Under the pieces are notes generated by a model. The model searched no databases. It was given only the letters and a program-made list of their open reading frames with translations, and was not told the origin of the DNA. A program made the position numbers and the translations under genes. A stretch of DNA of 64,000 bases from Pigmentibacter ruber (GTDB lineage Bacteria; Bdellovibrionota_B; Oligoflexia; Silvanigrellales; Silvanigrellaceae), in assembly GCF_009792895.1 (NCBI RefSeq), contig NZ_WSSC01000003.1, positions 248,001 through 312,000 on the forward strand, given 5' to 3'. The first letter of the stretch is position 1, and each line of letters starts with the position of its first letter. Shown here in pieces: positions 47,159 through 56,541 of this stretch.

Positions 47159-48253
47159 ATGAAAAAAAGAGTTCTTGTCGCAATGTCTGGTGGCGTTGAT
47201 AGCTCAGTAGCAGCTGCTTTATTGGTTGAAAAAGGGTATGATGTTATTGGGGTAACAATGCAGCTTTGGGATTACTCCCAAAATGAAACCAGTTGTGACC
47301 CAAATAGTAAATTTGATACTTGCTGCAGTTTAGATGATGTCGCTGATGCAAGAATGGTAGCACATAAATTGGGAATTCCTTTTTACGTTTTTGATTATCA
47401 AGATGATTTTAAAGAAAATGTAGTTGATTATTTTACTGACGAATATCTTAAAGGAAGAACACCTAATCCTTGTGTTGCATGTAATACTTTTCTTAAATTT
47501 GATCATTTATTAGATAGAGCTCAACGTCTAGGATGTGACTATGTTGCAACTGGGCATTACGCCAAAATTGTTTATGATGAATCATATGGGCAATATAAAT
47601 TATTAAAAGGTCTTGATTCTCATAAGGATCAAAGTTACTTTTTATATTCCATGACTCAAGAGAGGCTTGCGAAAGTTTTATTTCCATTAGGTGAACTAAC
47701 AAAGCCTGAAGTAAGAGTTATTGCTGAAAAATACGGTTTAATAAATGCTTCTAAAAAAGAGAGCATGGAAATTTGTTTTATTCCAAATAATGATTATGCA
47801 AAGTTTATTGCAAATAGAGTCCAAGAATCAGACTTGATTAAAGGCTCTATTAAACATGAGGATGGCCAAATACTTAGCGAACATGATGGAATACATCAAT
47901 TTACAGTAGGACAAAGAAAAGGTTTAAAAATTTCTTATCCAAATCCTCTCTATGTAACAAGAATAGATTCTGAAACAGGAACTGTTTTTGTTGGTGAAGA
48001 AAAGTATCTTTATCGTTCGGGTTTTTCGTTTAAAAAATTTCATTCTATACGAAATATTCGAAATGAATCTCAGTTTGAAGTGAAAATACGTTATCGTTCT
48101 TCACCTTGTTCTGCTATTATTGATATGAGTTCTGATAAAGTTACTTTGAAATTTCTTTCTCCTCAAAAATCTGTAACACCAGGTCAAATTGCTGTTTTAT
48201 ACAAGGATAATGAAGTTCTTGGAGGCGGATTTATTGATAAGGTTTTTGAGTAA
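47159..48253 (+). CDS. mnmA: tRNA 2-thiouridine synthase MnmA
   Basis: A 364-residue ATP-dependent thiolase that puts sulfur on U34 of tRNA-Lys, -Glu and -Gln. It has the N-type ATP pyrophosphatase loop VAMSGGVDSSVAAALL, the first catalytic cysteine in TPNPCVACN (about residue 102) and the second in MEICFIPNNDY (about 203). The C-terminal end, GQIAVLYKDNEVLGGGFI, is also canonical. The stop overlaps the start of rnc by one base (TAATG). Confidence 0.97.
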   Translation: MKKRVLVAMSGGVDSSVAAALLVEKGYDVIGVTMQLWDYSQNETSCDPNSKFDTCCSLDDVADARMVAHKLGIPFYVFDYQDDFKENVVDYFTDEYLKGRTPNPCVACNTFLKFDHLLDRAQRLGCDYVATGHYAKIVYDESYGQYKLLKGLDSHKDQSYFLYSMTQERLAKVLFPLGELTKPEVRVIAEKYGLINASKKESMEICFIPNNDYAKFIANRVQESDLIKGSIKHEDGQILSEHDGIHQFTVGQRKGLKISYPNPLYVTRIDSETGTVFVGEEKYLYRSGFSFKKFHSIRNIRNESQFEVKIRYRSSPCSAIIDMSSDKVTLKFLSPQKSVTPGQIAVLYKDNEVLGGGFIDKVFE

Positions 48254-49080
48254 TGTTAGAGAAGCGTCTCTCCTTATTAAAAATTCATTTACGTGAATTT
48301 AATTTTAATAAGTTAAGTAAAGTATTTCCGCAAATCGAAGCAAATATTGATAAATTAGGTGAAATTCAAGGTCATCGTTATAATGATAAGAAATTAGCCG
48401 CTATTTCTTTAGTCCATCGCTCTTCATTAGTTTACTGGCCTAATGATAAATCAGGTATTTTTTCTAATGAAAGGCTTGAATTTTTAGGAGATGCTTTTTT
48501 AAGTTTTTTTATTGCCTCAGAAGCTATGATTCAACACAAATCACTCCAAGAAGGTGATTTATCAAGATTAAGAGCAGCTATAGTTGGGACTGAAAATTTA
48601 GCTTCAAAAAGTCGTGATCTTGGTGTAGGAGATTGTCTCCTCGTAGGAAAAGCTGAAATGAATTCTAATCCCCAGCGAAGAGATAATGTTTTAGCTGACG
48701 CGTTTGAATCTATTACGGCAGCACTTTTGCTCGATGCTGGTGAAGAAAAGGTTCATTCTTGGTTGCTAAAGGTTTTTGCTGAAGATATTCAAGAAGGTCC
48801 GAATATTTTGCTTAAATTTGATGCAAAAAGTAAATTGCAGCAGTGGACTCAAGGAATTATTGGAGTGCCTCCTGTGTACAAAACGATTGGCACTGAAGGA
48901 ACACCACAAGAAACCTTCTTTATTGTTGCTGCCTTTATTGGAAATACAGAAATTGGACGAGCAGTAGCAGCGAGTAAAAGGGAAGCTAGCAAAAAAGTAG
49001 CAGAAAATATTGTAGATAAAATTGAAACAGGAAAATTAACAAAAGAAATGATTATAAGTTTTTTTGGTAGGGAAAAATGA
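48253..49080 (+). CDS. rnc: Ribonuclease III
   Basis: A 275-residue double-strand-specific endoribonuclease. The nuclease domain has the signature NERLEFLGDAFLSFFIA and the second acidic cluster NVLADAFESITAALLLD. The C-terminal double-strand RNA-binding domain follows (AKSKLQQWTQGIIGVPP, then GRAVAASKREASKKVAENI). The protein begins with about 45 extra residues ahead of the usual start of the domain. It processes rRNA and regulates mRNAs. The stop overlaps the start of era (ATGA), the usual rnc-era pair. Confidence 0.96.
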   Translation: MLEKRLSLLKIHLREFNFNKLSKVFPQIEANIDKLGEIQGHRYNDKKLAAISLVHRSSLVYWPNDKSGIFSNERLEFLGDAFLSFFIASEAMIQHKSLQEGDLSRLRAAIVGTENLASKSRDLGVGDCLLVGKAEMNSNPQRRDNVLADAFESITAALLLDAGEEKVHSWLLKVFAEDIQEGPNILLKFDAKSKLQQWTQGIIGVPPVYKTIGTEGTPQETFFIVAAFIGNTEIGRAVAASKREASKKVAENIVDKIETGKLTKEMIISFFGREK

Positions 49081-50039
49081 CAAAAAATTGTGGATATGTA
49101 GCATTATTAGGGCGTCCTAACGCAGGTAAAAGTACTCTTTTAAATGCTTTATTGGGAACAAAGTTAGCTGTTGTAAGTAATAAACCTCAAACAACAAGAA
49201 ATAAAATATTGGGAGTTTGTTCTGAAGGAAATAGCCAAGCCCTACTTTTAGATACCCCTGGAATTCACAAATCTGATAATCTTCCAAAAATGAATCAAGT
49301 AATGAATAAGGTAGCATGGAGTGTTTTAAAAGATGCGGACTTGGTTTGCTACTTGATTGACGTAACTAATGGTTGGCATGAAGAAGATACCCTTTGGTTA
49401 GATGGAATTTTAAAAAAGTTTGAGAAAAAGCTTCTAGTCCTTGCAACTAAAACAGATAAGGTTAAGATAGAGGAAGTAGAGCACGGAAGGCAAAATATTG
49501 TAAATCGATTTCATGACCTGATTGAAGGTGTCAAATCAGTATCTGAATTAAAATGCCAATTAATTGGGGATTTCCCATTGATGGTCTCATCTAAGCGACC
49601 TACAGAAGTTGCGTCTCTTAGAAATTATATTTTATCTCAGATGCCTGAAGGTGAATGGCTTTTTGGTGAAGATGATCTCACTGATAGGCCACAAAGATTT
49701 GTCTGCGCTGAAATTATTCGTGAACAAATTTTTCGCCAATTAGGTCAAGAGCTTCCTTATAAAATTGCAGTCGTAATCGATATATTTGAAAACAAAAATA
49801 ATGTTACAAATATTTCTGCTACTATTGTGGTTGAACGTGATTCTCATAAGGGAATCGTGATAGGTAAAAAAGGTTCTAGACTAAAAAGTATTGGAACTGA
49901 TGCAAGAATTTCTTTGGAAAGACATCTTGATAGAAAGGTGTTTTTAGAACTTTTTGTTAAAGTTAAATCTGGTTGGACCGAGAACTTAAATATGCTTTCA
50001 GAATATGCTGATTTGCAAGATCCTAATGATGTAAATTAA
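49077..50039 (+). CDS. era: Ribosome-assembly GTPase Era
   Basis: A 320-residue GTPase with G1 GRPNAGKSTLLNALLG, G3 DTPGIHK and a G4 of the form TKTDK, followed by a KH domain with SHKGIVIGKKGSRLKSIGTDA. Era binds the 3' end of 16S rRNA and checks 30S maturation. It overlaps rnc by 4 bases, the common arrangement. A roughly 12-residue stretch after the G domain (EGVKSVSELKCQ) is slightly longer than in E. coli. Confidence 0.96.
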   Translation: MTKNCGYVALLGRPNAGKSTLLNALLGTKLAVVSNKPQTTRNKILGVCSEGNSQALLLDTPGIHKSDNLPKMNQVMNKVAWSVLKDADLVCYLIDVTNGWHEEDTLWLDGILKKFEKKLLVLATKTDKVKIEEVEHGRQNIVNRFHDLIEGVKSVSELKCQLIGDFPLMVSSKRPTEVASLRNYILSQMPEGEWLFGEDDLTDRPQRFVCAEIIREQIFRQLGQELPYKIAVVIDIFENKNNVTNISATIVVERDSHKGIVIGKKGSRLKSIGTDARISLERHLDRKVFLELFVKVKSGWTENLNMLSEYADLQDPNDVN

Positions 50040-50253
50040 TTAAAAGCTTACCATCTAGGAACAATTTTCCTTTTCAGTTGCTTTTAAGAACTTGTTTTAA
50101 GAGTTCAATTATGGGATTGTATATGAAGTGAGAAAATCTCTCCTTCTATATGTTCAAGTTTTTTAATTGCATAGGAATTTTTTTATTGAGATTCTGCCTG
50201 AATTTTTAAATTATTAAATAACTTTTTTGTTTCTTTATATTTGGAGTATCGTC

Positions 50254-51231
50254 GTGATTAATTTTCACTCTCGTAGGTATGTTTCTTTGTCCCTTTTTGA
50301 AGAAAGTTCAAAAGATACTATGTTAGAATCCGCACCTGTTAAACGTGGTAGAGGTCGTCCTCCCAAGTTAAAAGCTATAGCAAATGAAATTTCTGATAAA
50401 AATGAAAATACCAATGAAAGTTTTATGCCTTCAACTTTTCCGAGTGAAACTGAATTAAATCCTTTAAAAGAAATGGAGAATATTGTGGCACTAAGTCCCG
50501 CGGAAGATAGTTTGGAAGAAGTTGCTTCTACTGAGGAAGTAAATTCAGAAAATGGTTGGGAAACAGAGCAAAATAATTCTTTTGATTTAGAAGATGATTC
50601 TCAGATTTTCGAGGAAAACTATGATGAATCTTTTGGCGATGAAGAAGCACCAGAGGTAAGAGATTTTTCTCAAAATTCTGTAAATGTCTCTTTTTCATGG
50701 TCACTCATGAATCAATTAAGACAAATGTCTAAAATGGAAGGCATTTCAGTTGAAGATTTGTTGGTTGAATTGGTTGCAGAAGGTGTTACAAAAAGAGTTT
50801 TTGAAGATCAATCTAGACCTACTCCAAGTCATTTAATGACAAGAACTGGCTATGTTCACTCAGATGGTACTCAAACTAGCCCTCAACCGCATTTGAGCCA
50901 TCACATGATGAATAATTCTCGCCAACAACAAAATAATGTACAAAATAGAAATAGATTTGGTTTTCAACAAAGAAATCAGCAGCACACTTCGCAAAATATG
51001 AACAATAGAAATAATGTAAATAGAAATTATCAACAAAATAATTCTAGACAACAAAATTTAGGACAAAATGGATTTAGAAACCAATATCAAAATAATAATT
51101 CTCAACAACAACGATTTAATAATACAAGATCTAATAATTACCAAAATACCCAACGTTTTTATGATGAACAATCTACAAACACAAATAATAATCAATACAA
51201 TAGACAACAACGTGATAACAATAAACGCTAA
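50254..51231 (+). CDS. AT-hook and Asn/Gln-rich protein of unknown function
   Basis: I use the GTG at 50254 (MINFHSRRYVSLSLF), with GGAG 7 bases upstream, rather than the longer start at 50227. The 325-residue protein has an AT-hook-like motif (KRGRGRPPKLK, about residues 30-40), an acidic middle (about 85-145), a short ordered segment (VSFSWSLMNQLRQMSKMEG, about residues 148-185) that resembles ribbon-helix-helix or similar small DNA-binding folds, and a C-terminal tail of 120 residues made almost wholly of Asn, Gln, Arg and Ser. It may bind AT-rich DNA or RNA, and the tail could promote condensation. It lies 6 bases before coaE. Confidence 0.7.
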   Translation: MINFHSRRYVSLSLFEESSKDTMLESAPVKRGRGRPPKLKAIANEISDKNENTNESFMPSTFPSETELNPLKEMENIVALSPAEDSLEEVASTEEVNSENGWETEQNNSFDLEDDSQIFEENYDESFGDEEAPEVRDFSQNSVNVSFSWSLMNQLRQMSKMEGISVEDLLVELVAEGVTKRVFEDQSRPTPSHLMTRTGYVHSDGTQTSPQPHLSHHMMNNSRQQQNNVQNRNRFGFQQRNQQHTSQNMNNRNNVNRNYQQNNSRQQNLGQNGFRNQYQNNNSQQQRFNNTRSNNYQNTQRFYDEQSTNTNNNQYNRQQRDNNKR

Positions 51232-51237
51232 ATAATT

Positions 51238-51846
51238 ATGGCAAAAAAAATAGTAATAACTGGTGGAATTGGATCAGGAAAGTCATTGCTATCAAAAATG
51301 CTTGCAAAACGCGGATATTGTGTTTGGGATGCAGACATTATTTCGCGCGAGGTTTTGTTTTATCCAGCAGTTCAAGCTAGAATAAAATCTATTTTTGGTG
51401 AAGAAGTTTTTGTAAGCAATGGAATTTTGAATAGAGAATTTGTTAGAAACCTTATATTTTCTGATCCTAAACTAAAAAAATTATTTGAAAAAATTATGCA
51501 TCCGGCTATGAATGAGCACTTTAATTTAAAATTTCAATCAATAAATAAGTTGGCTCCTACAGCATGGGTTTTTTATGAAGCTTCTTTAATTTTAGAACTT
51601 AATAGGAAAGCGGATTTTGATTTTTGTATTGTAGTCACTGCGCAAGAAGATATAAAATTAAGTAGATTAAAAGAAAATAGAAATTTAGATGAAGTTGCTG
51701 CAAAAAAAATTATGGCATCACAAATGCCTGATAATGAAAAAATTTCCTATGCAGATTATGTTATTGACAACTCTTCATCTATTGAAAATCTCGAAAAAAA
51801 TGTAGAAAAACTAATTCATTTATTAACTTTAAAATTATGTGTTTAA
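51238..51846 (+). CDS. coaE: Dephospho-CoA kinase
   Basis: A 202-residue P-loop kinase catalysing the last step of coenzyme A synthesis. It starts IVITGGIGSGKSLLSKML (P-loop GGIGSGKS) and has VWDADIISREVL, the CoaE Asp-x-Asp region, IMHPAMNEHF and the lid region RLKENRNLDEVAAKKIMASQ. It follows the AT-hook protein by 6 bases and is probably the last gene of that transcript. Confidence 0.95.
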   Translation: MAKKIVITGGIGSGKSLLSKMLAKRGYCVWDADIISREVLFYPAVQARIKSIFGEEVFVSNGILNREFVRNLIFSDPKLKKLFEKIMHPAMNEHFNLKFQSINKLAPTAWVFYEASLILELNRKADFDFCIVVTAQEDIKLSRLKENRNLDEVAAKKIMASQMPDNEKISYADYVIDNSSSIENLEKNVEKLIHLLTLKLCV

Positions 51847-51938
51847 ATAATTGACATATTGATTATTATCTATTCTTTAATAATTCTTTTTTATCTTGTA
51901 TTCTAAAATTAATTTAATGAAAATGAGGTTTTCCTTAA

Positions 51939-53033
51939 ATGTTTGAAGTTTCTTGCGCCTCTTGTCAAGCTTCTTTTGATTATAGTCCAGATGATTACAT
52001 TCATCTCTGTCCATTTTGTTCGGCAGGATTTATTATTGATCCTGATGAAGGTGCAAAAGACTTAATAGGTGATCATTATATCATACCATCTACAATTCAA
52101 AAAGAAAATTTAGAAAGTATTTTTAATGAATGGATAACAAAAAGGTATCATAATCCTGGGAAAATAAAGAGTGAATTTAGTATTCTCGGGTCATATGGAA
52201 TCATTTTGCCTTACTGGGTAATCTCTGCAGAAGCGCATACTTTTTGGAGTGGGCATAGTGCCAAAAAGAATTTATATCCTGGTAGAGTTCGTGATTTGGC
52301 TTCAGGATTTATAAAAGAAGAAGGCCGTTTTAGTCGGCGTTATAGATGGGCAATTCTAGCTAGAAAATCTCCTAAAGAACATTGGGGTTTGGAGCGTCTA
52401 CATCATCCTAGAGAAAGTGTGAATGTTGATTGGGAAGGCTTTCCTTTAGATGAAACAATGGGTGTTCAAGACGAGGGTTTAAAACCAATTTATGAAGCAA
52501 AAGTACCTTTTAAATATGAACAAACAAATGAAATAGCTGTAGCTAGCATTCAAACCAGAGAAACTTCCGCTGTAGCTAGAGCAAAAGATCAAATTAATGA
52601 GTATCATAGAAGAATGGTAAAAACCAAAGTTGGTACTTTATATGAACATAGAACAGAAATAGAAGTTGTTGGATTACATATTGTTCATATTCCCTTTTGG
52701 TATATTCGCTATTCTTTCTCACCTAAAAGTTTATTTAAATTTTTCACTACAGTCAGAGAAAGAAGAATTCTCATTCAAGGATATACAAAAGCAGTTCTTG
52801 ATGCTGAATTGCCTCTTAATAATTCAGATAAAGTTATGACAAATATTGTTGTTTGTGGAATTTTAGGATTTGTTTCGCTTACATTATCAGTTTTTATTCA
52901 TCCTCTTTTTTATCTTTTGTTTGTTTTGTTTTTAATAATTATTGGTTTATCAACTTGGAAAATTATAAATAGGGAAAAAGTAGATCCAGAAACCATAAAA
53001 GGTTATGAAAATAGTGAACCTGCTGGTAGTTAA
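51939..53033 (+). CDS. Zinc-ribbon membrane protein of unknown function
   Basis: A 364-residue protein. The N-terminus is a zinc ribbon: CASC and CPFC (CxxC pairs near residues 5-8 and 24-27). A long soluble part follows with many conserved-looking aromatic residues (WVISAEAHTFWSGHSAKK, and PFWYIRYSF). Two membrane helices lie near the C-terminus (about 302-320 and 322-342). No catalytic motif is seen. It is separated from coaE by a 92-base gap that contains a TTGACA (51851-51856), but the -10 at the right spacing is poor. Its function is unknown. Confidence 0.68.
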   Translation: MFEVSCASCQASFDYSPDDYIHLCPFCSAGFIIDPDEGAKDLIGDHYIIPSTIQKENLESIFNEWITKRYHNPGKIKSEFSILGSYGIILPYWVISAEAHTFWSGHSAKKNLYPGRVRDLASGFIKEEGRFSRRYRWAILARKSPKEHWGLERLHHPRESVNVDWEGFPLDETMGVQDEGLKPIYEAKVPFKYEQTNEIAVASIQTRETSAVARAKDQINEYHRRMVKTKVGTLYEHRTEIEVVGLHIVHIPFWYIRYSFSPKSLFKFFTTVRERRILIQGYTKAVLDAELPLNNSDKVMTNIVVCGILGFVSLTLSVFIHPLFYLLFVLFLIIIGLSTWKIINREKVDPETIKGYENSEPAGS

Positions 53034-53041
53034 TATATTAT

Positions 53042-53686
53042 TTAGGAATAATTTTTAAGTAATTTTAATAACCTTACCGCATTTTTTTCTGAATTATTGT
53101 AAAGATTTTTACTGAATTCAACATTTCCACAACGAAAGAAAAATGCTTTTTTCAAGTCTTCATGAAGAAAATGACACAACCATCCAATTTGTCCATACTC
53201 AGCATGAGTTTCAATACCTGTTAAATAAAAATCTTTTTTGATTTTTGTTCTATATATATTTATATTTGATAGTACAAAACAACTTATAATTTGTAAGAAA
53301 CCCCTTTCGCTACAATATTGAATTACTTTATCTAGGTAATCATTATAAATACCATAAGTTCTATATTCTCTTTTTACAATAGCATGGCGCATATAATAGA
53401 TATCTACAGATTTTTGTTCTCCGCGAAATAATGCTATTGTTAAGTTACCATCCATTACTTTGATATAATTCTCAATTTTGTTGAATTGGTAACGTTCTTC
53501 TAGCAATTGTCTTTTTATTCTTTGTTCTTCGGACAATAATGCTTCGCGAATAAAAGTCATCTTATTCAGTTCTTCATTGGGAAACTCATCATAAAAAATT
53601 TCCCAATACTCTTTAGGAGAAATTCTTTCTACTTTATATTTGTTTAAAATTCCATTTTTGAAAATATTGTCAAAAACCAAATCCAT
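53042..53686 (-). CDS. GNAT-like acyltransferase
   Basis: A 214-residue cytoplasmic protein whose middle (MRHAIVKREYRTYGIYNDYLDKVIQYCSERG, and then SNINIYRT) resembles the acetyl-CoA-binding part of GNAT enzymes, in which a basic R-x-x-G/A loop binds the pyrophosphate. The match is modest (RTYG instead of RGxG/A). It has a strong ribosome site, GGAAGGAG, before the ATG. Similar proteins elsewhere include autoinducer-synthase-like enzymes, but the evidence does not favour a particular substrate. Confidence 0.5.
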   Translation of the reverse strand: MDLVFDNIFKNGILNKYKVERISPKEYWEIFYDEFPNEELNKMTFIREALLSEEQRIKRQLLEERYQFNKIENYIKVMDGNLTIALFRGEQKSVDIYYMRHAIVKREYRTYGIYNDYLDKVIQYCSERGFLQIISCFVLSNINIYRTKIKKDFYLTGIETHAEYGQIGWLCHFLHEDLKKAFFFRCGNVEFSKNLYNNSEKNAVRLLKLLKNYS

Positions 53687-53844
53687 TTGGTCTCCTTCCA
53701 GGTTATAAATTCAATTTAATATATATAGAAATAGTATTGGAATAAATGCTTGAGATGAGTTTTTTGTATTATTTTGTAAGATATAGAAATTTATGTATTT
53801 TGTTTTTTAGAATTATTCTAAATATTTTTTAAAGAAAGGATCAT

Positions 53845-55917
53845 TTAACTTCTTGTGTTGGATATATTTGCTGTACCAGGAAGAATTTCAAAATTTGGTT
53901 CAAATTTATCCAGCATTGAATTTATCTGAGCTAAAATTTCTTTATCCCCTGTAACGATTAATTTTCCTTCTTTAATTTTAGTTGCAAAAGTACTTTTACC
54001 GGTAATAATTTCTTCTAAATCAGCCCTATTAATTGTCATTGAAAGGTGGGGGTTATCAGCTAAAAAACCCTTAATATTTGTTAGAGAAGAATTGCTTAAT
54101 TCTATAACAAATTTTTCATTGTTATCAGGTGTAGTTAAGTTAATTATATAGTTTTTTCCTTCTGCTTTTGCACTATTTAAACGAATTGCCATATAGTCGA
54201 ACCAAAGCTCAGTTGGCATAGCTGCTATCATATCTGTACTTGTAGATTTTCCTTTTCCACCTGAAGGAATTCCAGTTCTGAGTTCTAGAGAAGCTGCTAA
54301 AAAACTATTTCTTAGGCTTGTGCTTTCTTGTTGATAGCCAATTTGTTCAAATACATCAGCTAATAAAAATTTTGCTTCTGTATTTTGTGGTTGAGCATAA
54401 ATTAACTTATTTAAAATTTCTGCTGCAAAAAAGTATTTTCCTTCATTAGATAACTGGTTTGCTTTTAGCATTATTTTTTCAGCTCCACCCATCATTTCAA
54501 CATAAAGAGGGGCAGAATCTTTTGGAGACAAAGGTAACAATGTGGCGGGATTAGCATCCCAGTATCCAAGATAACGATTGATTACAGCGCGACTATTATG
54601 CGCTACAGAACCATGGTAACTTCTAGCAGCCCATTGATTTTGCAGACTTTTAGGTGGCTTATATTCGTTATGAATTTGATTAATTGTTACACCTTTATTT
54701 GCTAAATTTAAAACACCATTATTTAAATTAGCGTAAACGTCTCGTTGTGTCCGCATATATTCTTGAATACGTGCGTTACCCCATTTGGGCCAATTGTGTG
54801 AAGCAAACATCACTTCAGCTTGTTTTCCATATCTGTACAAAGATTCATTAATATGTTTTGACCAACTTAATGCATCTCTTACTAATGCTCCTCTTAAAGT
54901 ATAAATATTATGAACAGTACTTGTAATATTTTCAGCTGCCCAAAATGCTTTTAATTCAGGGAAATAAATATTCATTTCAGCAGGGGCTTCGGTTCCTGGT
55001 GTGTTTTGAAATTCTAGTTTAACCCCATCAATTATCATAGTTTCAAAATTATTTGTTACTATGTAATTTGGAGCAATTAAACCAACTGTACCTGCTGAAG
55101 TCATTTTTCCAATGGCCTGGTCTACATGTCCTTGCTCATTTCTTGGGAGATAAAGACCATATTGATAAAACAGTCTCCTGTTCATTGCATTTCCTGCATA
55201 AACATTTTCGGAAACTGCTGCCTCCATAAATCCTTTGGGAGCTATGACCTTAATACTTCCATTTCGAGCGTCATTTTCATTAATTACACCGTGCACTCCT
55301 CCAAAATGATCGCTATGTGAGTGAGAGTATATAACTGCTTTTATGGGAAGAGTTCCAAAGTAATTATTTAATAAATTTAATGCCGCTTGAGCGGTTTCCT
55401 TGGATGTTAACACATCTATCAATATCCAACCATTTTGTGTTCTAATAGCAGTTAAATTTGCTAAATCATATCCTCTTATTTGATAAATTTTGTTTGGAAT
55501 AACTTCAAATAATCCATATTCCATATTTAGTACAGCCTGTCTGTATAAAGAAGGATGAATGCTACTTGTATTAGTTAATGTCTTTAAAAAATCATAAAAA
55601 TGAAAATCCCAAATAATATTCCCATTACTCCCTTTTATAAACCTATCGTTCGGCTTTGCTAATAGCCCTTTAATAGATTCCTCATAGTCTCTACGATCAC
55701 TAAAAGGTAAAGTTGATTTTTGTTGTTCTTGATAATTTATTGTGAAGTTTGAGGGGGGTTTAGATTGATTGTTATACTTTGGAGGTTGCAAAGGTTTTTT
55801 CATTGTGAACTTATTTCTTTTAGAATTCATGTTTTCTGGAAAAGCAGATATAGGTATTAGTAAGAAAGAATTTATAATTAATGGGGCTAATATAAATGGA
55901 CAAAACTTTTTTAGCAT
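53845..55917 (-). CDS. Secreted alkyl sulfatase (SdsA/BDS1 family)
   Basis: A 690-residue exported enzyme with signal peptide (hydrophobic residues about 5-24). The metallo-beta-lactamase domain carries SHSHSDHFGGVHG (His199, His201, Asp203, His204), and MFASHNWPKWGN and FWAAENITSTVHN are typical of the alkylsulfatase family. A helical dimerisation domain follows (about residues 430-550), and a C-terminal SCP2-like domain closes the protein (about 570-680). It hydrolyses long-chain sulfate esters such as SDS, releasing an alcohol. Its presence suggests scavenging of sulfated surfactants or lipids. It shows no partner genes. Confidence 0.93.
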   Translation of the reverse strand: MLKKFCPFILAPLIINSFLLIPISAFPENMNSKRNKFTMKKPLQPPKYNNQSKPPSNFTINYQEQQKSTLPFSDRRDYEESIKGLLAKPNDRFIKGSNGNIIWDFHFYDFLKTLTNTSSIHPSLYRQAVLNMEYGLFEVIPNKIYQIRGYDLANLTAIRTQNGWILIDVLTSKETAQAALNLLNNYFGTLPIKAVIYSHSHSDHFGGVHGVINENDARNGSIKVIAPKGFMEAAVSENVYAGNAMNRRLFYQYGLYLPRNEQGHVDQAIGKMTSAGTVGLIAPNYIVTNNFETMIIDGVKLEFQNTPGTEAPAEMNIYFPELKAFWAAENITSTVHNIYTLRGALVRDALSWSKHINESLYRYGKQAEVMFASHNWPKWGNARIQEYMRTQRDVYANLNNGVLNLANKGVTINQIHNEYKPPKSLQNQWAARSYHGSVAHNSRAVINRYLGYWDANPATLLPLSPKDSAPLYVEMMGGAEKIMLKANQLSNEGKYFFAAEILNKLIYAQPQNTEAKFLLADVFEQIGYQQESTSLRNSFLAASLELRTGIPSGGKGKSTSTDMIAAMPTELWFDYMAIRLNSAKAEGKNYIINLTTPDNNEKFVIELSNSSLTNIKGFLADNPHLSMTINRADLEEIITGKSTFATKIKEGKLIVTGDKEILAQINSMLDKFEPNFEILPGTANISNTRS

Positions 55918-56004
55918 AATTTCATTCCTTTAAATATTAAGCAAATAGGAAACAGAATTTATTACATAATCCAAAAAGGATAAAAACTCAATAAAATTAA
56001 AATA

Positions 56005-56541
56005 TTATGTTAATTTTTGGAGTAAATTTTTGAGTTCTTCTTTGCTATCAAAAAAAACTCTTAGTTCCCCTTGACCCTGTCTGTTAAAAGAAACTCGGCA
56101 ATGTAAATTTATTTTATTTTTTATTAAATTTTCTAATTTAATTGCTTCTTGTAATTGCAAATTAGGGTTAGTCTTTATTAATTTAAATTTTTTTAAAATA
56201 TTATTTTTTTTCTTGGTAGTTAAATTTGGTTTTGTTCCTTTACCTAATTCAATCATTCTTTTAACTTCAGTTCTTAGTTTTTTGAAATTATCTTTTTCAC
56301 ATTGGTTTCTTTTTGCAGCAAAGGTATCGATTAAAATTTTCCTTGAAAATAATTCAGGGTACATTTGAATTTCTTGTTTTAATGACTCTGGGATTCTTGC
56401 TAGCCAGATTGCTCTGCTGATGGTTTGGGGGTTTTGTTTTTCTTCATGAGCTATCTCACAAATTGATTTGCCACTAATAAAAGCATTCCTCCAGGATTCA
56501 CCCAAGGAAAAAAATCTAACTCCAGAAAGTCTTGTAGACAT
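56005..56541 (-). CDS. ParB-like protein lacking the CTPase domain
   Basis: A 178-residue protein. The N-terminal part has a ParB/KorB-like helix-turn-helix (GKSICEIAHEEKQNPQTISR, then AIWLARIPESLKQEI). The middle is lysine-rich and likely disordered. The end (CRVSFNRQGQGELRVFFDSK, then EELKNLLQKL) resembles the C-terminal dimerisation region of ParB. The N-terminal GERR-type CTP-binding domain of real ParB (as in the protein at 485-1387) is absent, and the start is well placed, so this is not a 5' truncation visible in the sequence. No parA partner is nearby. It may be a DNA-binding relative or a degraded plasmid-type protein. Confidence 0.7.
   Translation of the reverse strand: MSTRLSGVRFFSLGESWRNAFISGKSICEIAHEEKQNPQTISRAIWLARIPESLKQEIQMYPELFSRKILIDTFAAKRNQCEKDNFKKLRTEVKRMIELGKGTKPNLTTKKKNNILKKFKLIKTNPNLQLQEAIKLENLIKNKINLHCRVSFNRQGQGELRVFFDSKEELKNLLQKLT

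Noticed and set aside
51851-51884. A promoter before the zinc-ribbon gene (TTGACA at 51851)
   Set aside because: The -35 is perfect, but no acceptable -10 lies 16-18 bases downstream; the nearest TAATAA-like stretch is 20 or more bases away.
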